Below, piece by piece: positions 11,373 through 22,700 of a stretch of DNA of 64,000 bases. The DNA is from Schistosoma mansoni (lineage: Eukaryota > Platyhelminthes > Trematoda > Strigeidida > Schistosomatidae), in contig NC_031495.1 of assembly GCF_000237925.1 (NCBI RefSeq), positions 6,735,852 through 6,799,851 of the forward strand. Direction: 5' to 3'. The position numbers were made by a program, and so were the translations under genes. The first letter of the stretch is position 1, and every line of letters begins with the position of its first letter. The notes under the pieces are model-generated. The model saw only the letters and a list, made by a program, of their open reading frames with translations, searched no databases and was not told where the DNA came from.

Positions 11373-12651
11373 TCTAATATACTCAGTCAAAACTCTAAAT
11401 GTACACCACTAGGGTATTTGCATTATATTATATCTAGTTTGTAAATTTTAATTTATATGTAAATAAACTGGAACGATTTTGTAAGAATTTCGGAAAATGT
11501 TGAGCTCCATGATTACTGTGAATCTTCTTAAGGATAACTCAGTTAACTATGAAGTACATCAGTTCAATGTTTTCTTTTGGAAAGATATTTCATTCATGAT
11601 ACTTATTGAGGTAGAGTTATTTCATCTAGGTGTACATGTACATACATATTCGTTTGATACAAACATTATGACTTGTTACTGAATATCAAACCATTCAGTT
11701 CTTACGTTATTTGCTTATTATACTTAAAAATCTGTGAAATATCTCCATAAATACTTCCTAGAATCTATTCAAAAGCTTTTTTAAATCAAAATAGAGTAAT
11801 TTATTCATTCACTTCATGAAATTCCAATAAAATTATATGCCTTTATCATATAATAGAGAAATGTCATATATTTGGATTCCCTATGAGGATCCTTTCATAA
11901 ATAACAGTTCTTTACACTTTCTTGTCTAAGACATACCTTCTTTATCATGTTATGAATAAGAAAAACTTAAAAGATTACTGAAGTCAATGTCTATTTCCTC
12001 TGAATTCACTATCGACATTTAAAGATATGCTTATAATATCATAGGTTGAATTCCAGTCTTGAAATTTTAAGGTTCCTGAATGAATTTCAGCTTGTGGTTA
12101 TATACACAGATTACTATGACAGTTATCTATAATATTCTTGTCTTTGAACGTTTTTCCTCAGAGGATTCTGTAAAATATTCAAGATTTCTTTTCAGGATTG
12201 AAAGTCTCCATGGTAAATTTTTTGTAAGCATATGTTAAGTTTTCGTAAGAATTTTCTATCATTTCATTAGCTCATCGTACAATTTTTACTATTTTGGTAA
12301 TCTTAGGAAAGGCCTCTATAAGAATAAAAAATTTAGTTACGAATTTTTTATTTTTGGGGGAATTTATTGATGATCAAAGAGATGTAGACGAAGGAATACT
12401 ATAAAAAAATCAGATTCTTCACTAATTTTCTCCTAGATTTACTAACCAATTTTCATAATTTTAACATTGCCGGAAAGCGCAGAATGTTAGCTCTATAACG
12501 ATGTATTGACCATATTTTTATGATTTTTTGTTCAGAAGTTACAGGCTTTTTTATTCACCCTACCGAGGTATTCATCGCTTATGCTGTGTATTAGAAGTGA
12601 CATACGCACTCCGATTGAATTATGTTACATTGTGGTCAGGAAAATACATTA

Positions 12652-12659
12652 TATAAATA
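12652..12659 (+). promoter_or_regulatory. TATA-like box upstream of histone H1
   Basis: TATAAATA lies 57-64 bases before the H1 ATG, a fitting place for a core promoter. No other histone promoter element was recognised. Confidence 0.5.
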
Positions 12660-12716
12660 AACGTTAAACTAGGTTAAACGAAAATTTCTAACCTGTCTAT
12701 CTAACTAGTTTTTGCA

Positions 12717-13419
12717 ATGACTGTTTCTGGCGTTAGTGGTGGTTCATTAGCTGCTGCCCCTTCAACTGCTGGGGTAAGAAAATCTGCAAAATCAAAAAAA
12801 GCACCATCCATTCATCCTCCATATGGAGATATGATAAAAAAAGCCCTTAAAGAACTGAAAGAACGCGGTGGGTCAAGTCGTCAAGCTATTGCTAAATATA
12901 TCAAGACTAATTACAAAGTTGATGATCGTGCAGAAAGTCATCTACGTCGTGCTTTAGTTACTGGTGTCAAATCAGGCAAACTTGTCCACACTAAAGGAAT
13001 TGGTGCATCTGGATCTTTCAAGCTTGCAGATAAATCTGTGACACCGAAAAAAGTTGCACGTCCTAAGACTTCAAAACCAAAAACTACTCCAAAGAAAGTA
13101 TCTACGAAGAAGCCAAAAGTTGTCAAACCCAAATCAACCACCAATCCAACTAGTAAACCAGCCGCTTCAAAACCGAAAGCCACCAAACCCAAATCAACCG
13201 CTAAACCAAAGAAGGCCAAATCTCCACGTAAACCAAAAGTAAGTAAAGTGATATCTTGAGTCTTTATGATCAAATAATTATTCATGTATGTTTTGATGTG
13301 TAACCTTAAGCCCCTCCAACGGATATGAGTTCATAAAATTGTTCTTTTCTTTCTCATAGACTGTGAAGCCTAAGAAACCTGTGGCAAAGAAGACTCCGAA
13401 GAAAGTTGCAAAGAAATAG
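12717..13419 (+). CDS. Linker histone H1, two exons
   Basis: Linker histone that binds nucleosomal DNA in the nucleus and compacts chromatin. Exon 1 is 12717-13238 (174 codons) and exon 2 is 13360-13419 (19 codons plus TAG), giving 193 residues, the usual H1 size. The donor is AAA|GTAAGT and the acceptor TCATAG|ACT; both are phase 0. Residues about 33-105 form the globular winged-helix domain (HPPYGDMIKKALKELKERGG, then SSRQAIAKYIKTNY and GIGASGSFKL). The rest is a Lys/Pro/Ala-rich tail (KPKTTPKKVS, KPKSTAKPKK, then VAKKTPKKVAKK). Without splicing the frame would end early at VSKVIS, losing the last basic block. Replication-dependent histone genes usually lack introns and poly(A) signals; this one has an intron and an AATAAA, which points to an orphan or replacement-type H1. 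Confidence 0.95.
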
Positions 13420-13584
13420 ATGTGAATTATTTTTATAGTTAATTCTTATTATTGTTACGTATTAGCTTGTACATATGTTCCATACTTGTTTCATGTACAT
13501 CCTGTATTTCCTTTACTACTACTATATGCCGCTTCTGATTGTTCAGATTGTATTTTATTTATTCTTCATTATCTCTTCATCATA

Positions 13585-13590
13585 AATAAA
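13585..13590 (+). terminator. Poly(A) signal AATAAA, histone H1
   Basis: AATAAA lies 166 bases after the H1 stop codon. No histone-type stem-loop was recognised in between. Confidence 0.55.
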
Positions 13591-13737
13591 CGTGTATCGC
13601 CATCCGTTTATTATGGGGTTTTTTTTCTTTGGCTTTTGGATGGGTTTGATAGGGAGATCCTTGTGGTAATATTATTCATTACCATAGCGATATTTGTTAT
13701 AAATGTGCTTTCATAGCTGATGTCTGATTTCCTTTAG

Positions 13738-16700
13738 CTCCATACGTATCGTACTCGGGTGCACGGCGTGTCGTCATTGCATTATTAGGTCTGGTTGGCA
13801 GTTTGTTGGCGCTATCGGTTGCGTTGTTGTTGGTCGGTTGGTTTGTGAAGTCAAGGCGTCGTCATTCACAAAAGTTATTGACCACTTACAACAGGTCTTG
13901 GTTGGAACAGTGCTATTCGCGAGTTGGAAATGATGCTTGGTCTTCTCAGGAACAAAATGTGATCAATGTGGCTAACGCACCTCCCAACAAGCAGTATTAT
14001 TCAGCAGTTCTAGAGGTATGTTTCGATGTGATTTACTAATCTGTCACGACTTTTGTTTAGTGCACTTTGAACTTTATGTTAATGCCTCAGTGATTATTGG
14101 TCCGTCGTGTTCAGTGTTACCTTGTAGGTTGGACAAACCAAGTTTCAGCTCTTTACTTCCCAACCAAGCTTGACTAATGATTTATCTAATGTTTTGCTAA
14201 TAATGGTTAGTTGCTCATAGAGTGAGGAGGATAAGACTGCATTTTGGTAGCGCCTCTATCAAACTGGACTATTTCATCTGCGTATTCTAAGTCGACTAGT
14301 GAACCTCCTGGTAGGAGATCAATGCCCGAAAATTCAGTCGACAAGAAAGTTATTTCCAGCAGTAGATCTATAATGAAGTTAAACAGAAATGGGAGTAGTG
14401 TACAGCCCTGCCGGACGCCACTTGAAGCTGTAAAATCAGATGACAGTTCGCCATAAACCCTGACATGACTCAGTGTTCGAGTAAAAAGCCTTCACAAGGT
14501 TTATGTACTTCTGAGGCACACCTTCCAATGATCGACACCGCCACAGAACCTCTCGGCCTACAGAGTCAAATGCTTCTTTTAAGCCGATAAGCATGTCTGT
14601 GCTCTAAAACCTGACGAATAGTGAATATGTGGTCGATGCAGCCACGACCAAGTCAGAAGCCAGCCTGATTTTCTCATGTTTGCAGTTCACGAGTCCTAAC
14701 TATTGAAGCTAATATTTTAGATCCTATGTTAGTTAAACTAATCCCTCTGTGGTTATCACAGCGTTATTTTGACCCCTTGTATATTAAGACAATCGGAGAT
14801 TGTGACCAGTTGGATGGGATTACGTCCACTCCCAAATTTTAGCTAAAATATTAGTCAACCTAATCGCTAAGACTGGACCAGCTGCTCTTCCTTGTTTCAG
14901 ATTAGCTATAACCTTTTGAACTTCAGCTAGTGTCGGAGGATCTACTTCAATGCTCCATTCAGACTGTTTGGGAATGGTGCGTAACTGTTGAGTAGCTGAA
15001 GGCCAACTAAACTCTTCTCTAAAGTGTTCTGCCCATCGTTCTAAGCGTCTCGGCTGAAAGCAGATAAATCTCATCTTTTTCTGGGATTGTTTCACTTACA
15101 CCTGACTTCTTAATTCTGGTCTCTTTTATTAGTCTGTTGCCTACAGCCGCTGACCATTTCTACTTTCGTTGCCCACCACTGCTCACGATCGTTCCGTATA
15201 CTTTCGGTTAACCAAGTTCTGATTTACTTTCGCTCTTCATCGTGTCCAGAGCCTGATGGGATGAGTTTACGCGAATCCATCAGTGCAATAGACTTGGGAG
15301 AAATCTATTGGTTTTTTGTAACCGTTTGGTTAAAGTTACTAATAGGTGTTACTGTTGTCTCCACAGCTGTTCGTATATCTTTCCAAGCAACATCTGGGTC
15401 AGCCTCGTTTACAAAACTACCTAAATGTAAACTCAGTTGTACCTGGAACCTTTTGGCTTTCTCGTCCCCCAGTTCAATTTTAATAGTTCTTCTTAGTGCA
15501 GTTTTTCTGCGCCCAGTGAGGCGCAAACAAATGCGTGGTCAGAGTCTAAACAAGTATTCCAGTACGAGCGACAATCTTCTATCGAGACTCTCCAACGATG
15601 ACTGATGGCAATACGGTCTAATTGAGTTCATCGTTGGTTTGGTGCTGGTGGTCGCCATGTTAAACTATGCTTTTCCCCATGCTTAAAACTAGTGTTTGCT
15701 ATAAATAAGTGATTGTCTGAGCATAGTTGCAACAGACGATCACCATTATCTGTTGGCTGAGCCGGGATACTAAAATACCCACCTAAATGTCTTTCTGTTT
15801 CGTTCAAGCTACCTAATTGGCCATTAAAGTCACCCGCTACGAGTACTGTGTCTTAGCGCTTAGCTTTTTGAAGAAGTTCAGAGAGCTTTCATCCGGGCTG
15901 CGGTCAGTGGGAGCATAGGCGGAAACGACGAAAAGGCAATGACATGTGTCCGTATCCTTCCGAGTTTTACGGAGCCATCTAGCCGAACAACACACAGGCG
16001 ACCGTTAACGGGCATCCAATTTAGTAGTGCTTGTTCTGCCATCGTATTAAGTGCTATACCTACACCTGCAAGTTCACGAGAACTAGTCATCGGGTCGCCA
16101 GATACGCGGAGGGTGTATCTGGTGGGCTCTCCATTTTGGCGAGGTGAGGTCAAGTGAACGACCACACTAGGATCCTGTATGCGTGTTTCGGAGATACAGC
16201 ATACATCAATAGTACGAGATTCTAGAGTCTTAGCCAAGGAAGCCTGTTGGCCGACTTGACATAGGGTGCGTACGGTGCAGGCTCCAATGTGTAGTTTGGA
16301 GCGAGGTTTTAGTAGACCTGGGACAGTGTTTTGCTCACTAGAATCGTTGGACATGATGACACTTGGGGAGGAAGCCGAAAGAGGAAGTTTAGTGTCCAAA
16401 GTCGAGGTGGGAGGTATAATAGAAATTGAAGAAGGAGATTGATTATGAATTCTATGATCTTGAGTGTTATTAGAGGTATGAGGGCGGTTATCACTTCCCC
16501 GTTGCCCACATCGTAGAAGGGTTCTTCTAGAGGTACCTGTAAAGGAAGTTGAAGTAGAAAAGGTCTTAGTGACCTGAGAGCGTGACCGCAGTGCCCAAGG
16601 AATAACTTCTTGAGGTCGGTCACACACGACCTTTTTGTGGGTAATTTTTGTGTTAGCTTCGTACTTGTTGGGACCTTACCTCCGGTGACGGAAGTCCGTG

Positions 16701-19700
16701 GGATAAGGTGAGGTGTGCATTTTTAGGGTCGACCTTTTCTAACCCCACCCCTTCTTGTGGGAAGGCGGCATCGCTGTTATACTGGTTGTCTGAAGGAAAT
16801 ACCTTACTGCCATCACACCTCTGTACAGTCAGCAGTAGGACTTCGTTATTGGACCTTGGGTTTGCTGCTTTTAGTCTAATTGTTCTTCAACTGACCTGTC
16901 TGGCATGGTAGGATCTTGTGGAGCAGTTGTTCCAGCCAGTATAGCTCGATTGGTTCATCACAATAGGCAAGCCCGACCACCACATCAAGGTAGCAGCAAC
17001 GGTCGGGATATATACTTATCTCAATAGGCAAGTCTCACCAAGTGTCAAATGAATGGGGCGGTGTTAACGGTCTATTAACAATCTGACTACACAGCCAGCC
17101 AAAACTTTGATATCAGCAAATCTTGAAGCTACTTTTTCCGTTTAGAGCTTTAGGAACCCTCATTAAAAACTTTATGGCTCGAAATTCGCCCATGTATCTA
17201 TCGGGTATGTCGCTTGCATACTCACTGAATGAGTTTTGAGGTAGGAGATGATGAGCTGAAGTAAGTATAGTTTTTGGAAGTATATTTTCAGTAGAATCAA
17301 ATGAAAATAATATCCCTGACGTTAACTTGTGATTGTTGATTCAAATGCCTGTTTTTTATAGCTTGTGGCTCTGAATAGGTTACCTCCAGCAGTCTATTTG
17401 TCAAATGCATTCCATAAGTTAAGGAAGTTGGTGGAGATGCCATAGGTATTTGAAGTTTGACAACGCTTTAACCAGTAACGCCTATGAATCGCACCCACCT
17501 AGTGAAATCAAAGGTCAGAATCGAGGGGTCCAAAGACATATTTGATAGGCTATCTAGAGTACACTGATCTCGGTTGGCTAGTAATTGCAGGGGATGTTGA
17601 GCACGGCATCCACTCTCATGTCCTCGTGCGGATGCATGACCAATCGCCTTCAGCTAGGTGAGTCCACGAAAACTAGTGTGGTTGGCATCCAATGTCGAGG
17701 ACTTACAGAGCTATTGATTTCGGAGGTTTAATTGTCTCTACAGACCACTCCTCCCCCCATAGTGAGGTAGTGATGACCCTAAGACGTGGCCAACCAGAAG
17801 TTTAAACCCAACGAGTTCGTCGTTGGTAAACACTTTTGTTAGCTTGCTATGTTTAGCAGCGTCTGCAAGACTTATCGTACAGTATTGGTTTAATGAACAC
17901 ACTATTGCCCAGTCTGAAACCCTGGTTTGCATCTCCTGAGCTTCAGTTAATTATCTATTTAGGTTATCTTCTACCGAAAGTGGTTATCATCTTGCGGTTC
18001 AGGGTTATTCGTAGACGATGTTTGGTGACCCACACGCTCTACTTAGCTCATTAGTCAATTACCATGAAGATCTTCTACATAGTCGACCAAGTTCTTGATT
18101 ATGTTCTTCTTGACATCCCTATCTTCTAGATAATTTCGAAGAGGTTTTCCTTTTGTTATTTTTCTGTTTCTACTGATATGCATTTTTGTTCATCGTCGAG
18201 TCTGTTTTCACAGTCGTCGGGTTAAACGACTTTTTCTCTCTATGTTCTAAACTGATGCTTGTTCAAATCAAGCAGTTGCTTTCGGTAATAGCATCAAATG
18301 CTTGTCACTGTCTATTTGCTACTCGGTAATGCTAAAAGGCTATCCTAAGTATTTCTCAGATTGACTTAGTTGTCACAAAGCAGGACAGATGATTTAAACA
18401 CCAAAGTATGTTAGCCTCGTAAAGGATGACAAGGCTTTTATTAGAAGTCCGGTTTGTCATCATTCGGGGAGAGACTGGAGACTAGAAACCGACAAAGGCG
18501 CATGATTCTTACTTTTTGTGTTCCGACATATACAAGTAAAAGTCGAGTGGATTGCAGTCAAGGACTGCCTCTTCTGCTTTCAATTCTAATTTTATACCAG
18601 TTAGTTCACAAAAATTCTTCAGATATTCAAAGAGTGAATCGCGCTGGTTCTTCACAGTGGTTAGGGAGTGTTGGATGCTTCAGTTAGGTTCTGCATTAAA
18701 GTTTCGATAACGTACACTGATGACATAATCTTATAGTCTTAGCTAGGGAAGCCTGTTATTCTACCTGACACAATGTTCAAACACTACGGGGTCGAAAATC
18801 TAGTCTACAACATGCTTTCAGGTAACAATGAAAAACATTTCATAAACTCAGTTTGTTACGTGTTTTGTCTGTGAAAGATGAAACTAGATACTAATCGTTG
18901 GTGGTAGTGAAAGAAATATTGGGAAATTAGAATAGGAGTCGCTTGTGATCAATATGATCTATTTTTAGTACTACCACTCTCGATCCGATTTCCCTATCAT
19001 AACAGGACCTCAGTCAGTCAGTCGCAACGTAGAACCTTGTACGCATGTACATCTGTTCAAGTTGCCATACCCCGTTAGCACAGAGAGATGACACTGCTAG
19101 GCCAAATTTCAGAGTAATTGAGGTGGCAACGGTAGTTGTGGTAATCGGAAAGATTTGGCGTCGAAGATACGATTCAAAAACATATAAACTAATGAAGGAA
19201 ATTTATGAGGAATTTAGACGCTTAGAATTCGGTGTATAACAAAAAGTGGATGCTCCTGTATTATTCCAAACGATTTCGAGCCATGTTGCTCAAAGTCTCT
19301 AACGGTTGTTTACGATAATCAGGTAATCTACACCTGTTAACATGGCTCCGTCCAGTTGCTAATGACTTGATGAACTGATGGCATGCTTTGGTTTGGTCTT
19401 CTTGGTTTTCTTTCTTGTTACACCAGACAACATCGCCCGTCGAGGTAGGCGGTGGTCGGGCGTACGTAACGTACGTCCAAACCACTTCAGTTTATACATA
19501 TTTACTACCTCATCAATCTATTTGCCATTCATTGCTGAGTAACCTGTTGCTGACGTGGATAGCCTACTCGGTGGTCCCAAAATATATGAGCAGTGCTTCG
19601 AAGACACCCATGACCGAATATTCTCCATTATTAGTGGTCATGTTTCACATCCTTTGATTGGGAGATTAATATCTCGCCAACTACACAAGTGACTCAAGTT

Positions 19701-22700
19701 GTCAGAGGCCACTCAAGCGTTCTGAATCCGTTCTCAGATTTCATCAGACATCCAGAACTGATGCAACTCCCAAGGTAAGTGAATCAATCGATACGCTCAA
19801 ATACTTCACTCCTTATCATTAATTCAGACTCTGACGCAGGCGAATCCTGAAGAAACATTTTGCATTTGGAGGATGAGAGTCTCATCCCAAACATCCTTTC
19901 ATTGTTGCTTAAGGTAGTCAGAAGAATACATTTTGTCAGCGTCTTCAACAAACACAACTATATCATTTGCGTATTCTGAGGCGACAAGTGAACTTCCTAA
20001 TAAAAGATCAACCCCTTAAATGGTCAGACAGTGAGAGTGTTATCTCTAAAATCATTCCTATGCCGAAGTTGAATAAAATTATGGGAAATGGACAACCCTG
20101 ACGGACACCACTTGAGGTAATCGATTGTGATGACAGTTCGACATAAGCTCTGACTCGACTGGTAGTGTTCGAGTAGAATCTAGTAACCTAGAGCGTGACC
20201 GCAGTACCCAAGGAACAACTGCTTGAGGTCGGTCACACACGACCTTTTTGTGGGTAATTTTTGTGTTAGCTCCGTACCTGTTGATACCTTACCGCCGGAG
20301 ACGGATATCCGTGGGATAAGGCGAGGTGTGCATTTTTAGGGTCGACCTTTTCTAACCCCTCCCCTCCTTGTGGGAAGGCAGCATCGCTGTTATGCTGATT
20401 GTCTGAAGGAAACACCTTACTGCCATCACACCTCTGTACAGTCAGCCGTACGACTTCGGGCCTTGAGTTTGCTGCTTTTAGTCTTACCGCTCTTCAACCG
20501 ACCTGGCTGGCATGGTAGAACCTTGAGGAACGATTGTTCCAGCCAGTATAGCTCTATTGGTTAGTCATGATAGGCAAGCCCAACCACCACGTCAAGGTAG
20601 CAGCAACGGTCGGGTTTGTGGATTAGACCTTTAGGTCGAAGGCTCGAGGAATGGCCCCCTGAAAAGAACCACATGCTTCGATTTAGTCACCTGGACAGTA
20701 TTCCAGTCACAAATTGAGTGGTGTGGCNNNNNNNNNNNNNNNNNNNNNNNNNNNNNNNNNNNNNNNNNNNNNNNNNNNNNNNNNNNNNNNNNNNNNNNNN
20801 NNNNNNNNNNNNNNNNNNNNNNNNNNNNNNNNNNNNNNNNNNNNNNNNNNNNNNNNNNNNNNNNNNNNNNNNNNNNNNNNNNNNNNNNNNNNNNNNNNNN
20901 NNNNNNNNNNNNNNNNNNNNNNNNNNNAGTGTTTGAATTTCTCCACATGTGGTTCACAGCTTGTCCTGTACACCTCGATGTTGAACCACATGTGGAGAAA
21001 TTCAAACACTTCATTTCTACCCGACGTTTGTGCTGATGATGTAGTTCAGAAGGACAATGAAAGCTCCACAACCAAACCATCCAGTTCAGAGAACAAAACT
21101 CCATCAAAATCATCCACTTGAGCTACAAATCTTCTCCACCAGCTCTTGATATCATTATACCTATCATCTACTGACACTTCTATGTGGTTGGTTGATTAAT
21201 ACTCAATTTTCTTTTCATTCATCATATTGTGATAAGCTTCTTACGTCTCAAACTATGAGTATTAGTTACTTAAATATGTATAATCCAAGACTAAGGCAAT
21301 TTTAGAGAACATGTTGTTTCCATAAATTTATTGTCATCATTCTTGATGTGGTATATTTCCAAGTTTTGCCGGTATAATTATGGTCTATCTGCTTCAACTT
21401 TTTCCCATTCTGTTATCGTATATTAAAAAACAATATTTCGAATTTTTGCCTTCCCGTACAATCCACCCACTATGAAGAGATATCAAGCCTTTCAGTCAAG
21501 TGAAGGAAGTTCATCCTGTTTGATCTGGTACATCAAATTATTTCTACTTAAATGATTTGTACGTAGTATATAATTTTAAACCAAATATTTCTTAGTACTT
21601 GATCACATCAGTGACCATAGAATGAAGACTATTAAATTCTAATCAGTCCAATATGTCTACCTACTTACTTAGTAATACAACTACTACCATTGCTAGTTTT
21701 TGACGGAATGCCTAGAGTGATAATTCACAGCCTAAACAAATCTTATTTTTATCTATTCATTCAACTCAGTTAAGCCACGAAGTCACATCATCCGCTACGT
21801 AAATGTTTCAGAGTGATATATCACCGTTACCAAAACCCACATTTGTCTGATAATGCTGGATGAAATTTATTTAAAAAATTTTTGAATCCTACCATTGAAG
21901 TAACTACTTCTATGAATTTGATGTTCATCTTGTTGTACTAATGAGGTGTGGCAACTTGGACCGATGCCTGGTCTTGTGTTGTAGCTGACTGACTAATCCT
22001 AATCCATTCATAAATTTCAGATATACATTGTGTTTTAGAAAACAAACTATTTGATCGATATTATTGGTTTTCGCTTGGTCACGTTTTACCTTTATCGACA
22101 GACTAGACTGATCAAATTAGAAATTGTAATTAGATTACTGAATTACATATTAACTTTCCTGATATGTACTTTCCCAGTACAGTTCGAGACTGACTCAGTA
22201 TATAACACTAGACATAAAATTATCTTTTTAATTAGATTAATCATCATGTTGAGTGTAAAGCAGTTAGTTACATGATTGATATGGCATCGGGTAGAAACGT
22301 CACACTATGTGGAAGATTTGACCTCTTTTCGGTGAATATTTGGGCTTCTATCTCTTTTGCATTACTGAAGCTTTCGCCGTAAATTTAGAAAAGCTGGAAC
22401 TATAAGCCAAAGATGGATAGTGGCTAGCATTGGAATCCAGGACGCGCGTTTCGTCCTATTTAGGACTCATCAGCTGGATGTACCTGTATCTCAGAGTTGA
22501 TGTTCACTCTGGGACTCGAATCCAGTACCTTTCGCTTCAAACGCCATTGCGTTATCCACTCAGCTACTGAGTCCTGATAGCCATTTGCTTGTGCAATGGG
22601 GTGAATTTTAAATTCACTTAGTATTATTTGTTTGAATCTTCCCATTGATGTTTAGGACTGCAACTAGTCAGTCTCTAATTGCCATATGTGCATCCTGTGC

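Noticed and set aside
12938-13285. 115-codon frame antisense to histone H1
   Set aside because: Mirror of the Lys/Pro-rich H1 coding sequence; no independent support.
20631-21121. Reading frames crossing the N gap
   Set aside because: They depend on unknown bases.
22500-22600. True tRNA gene
   Set aside because: Only the A and B boxes are conserved; there is no cloverleaf acceptor stem, and the unit is part of a SINE.
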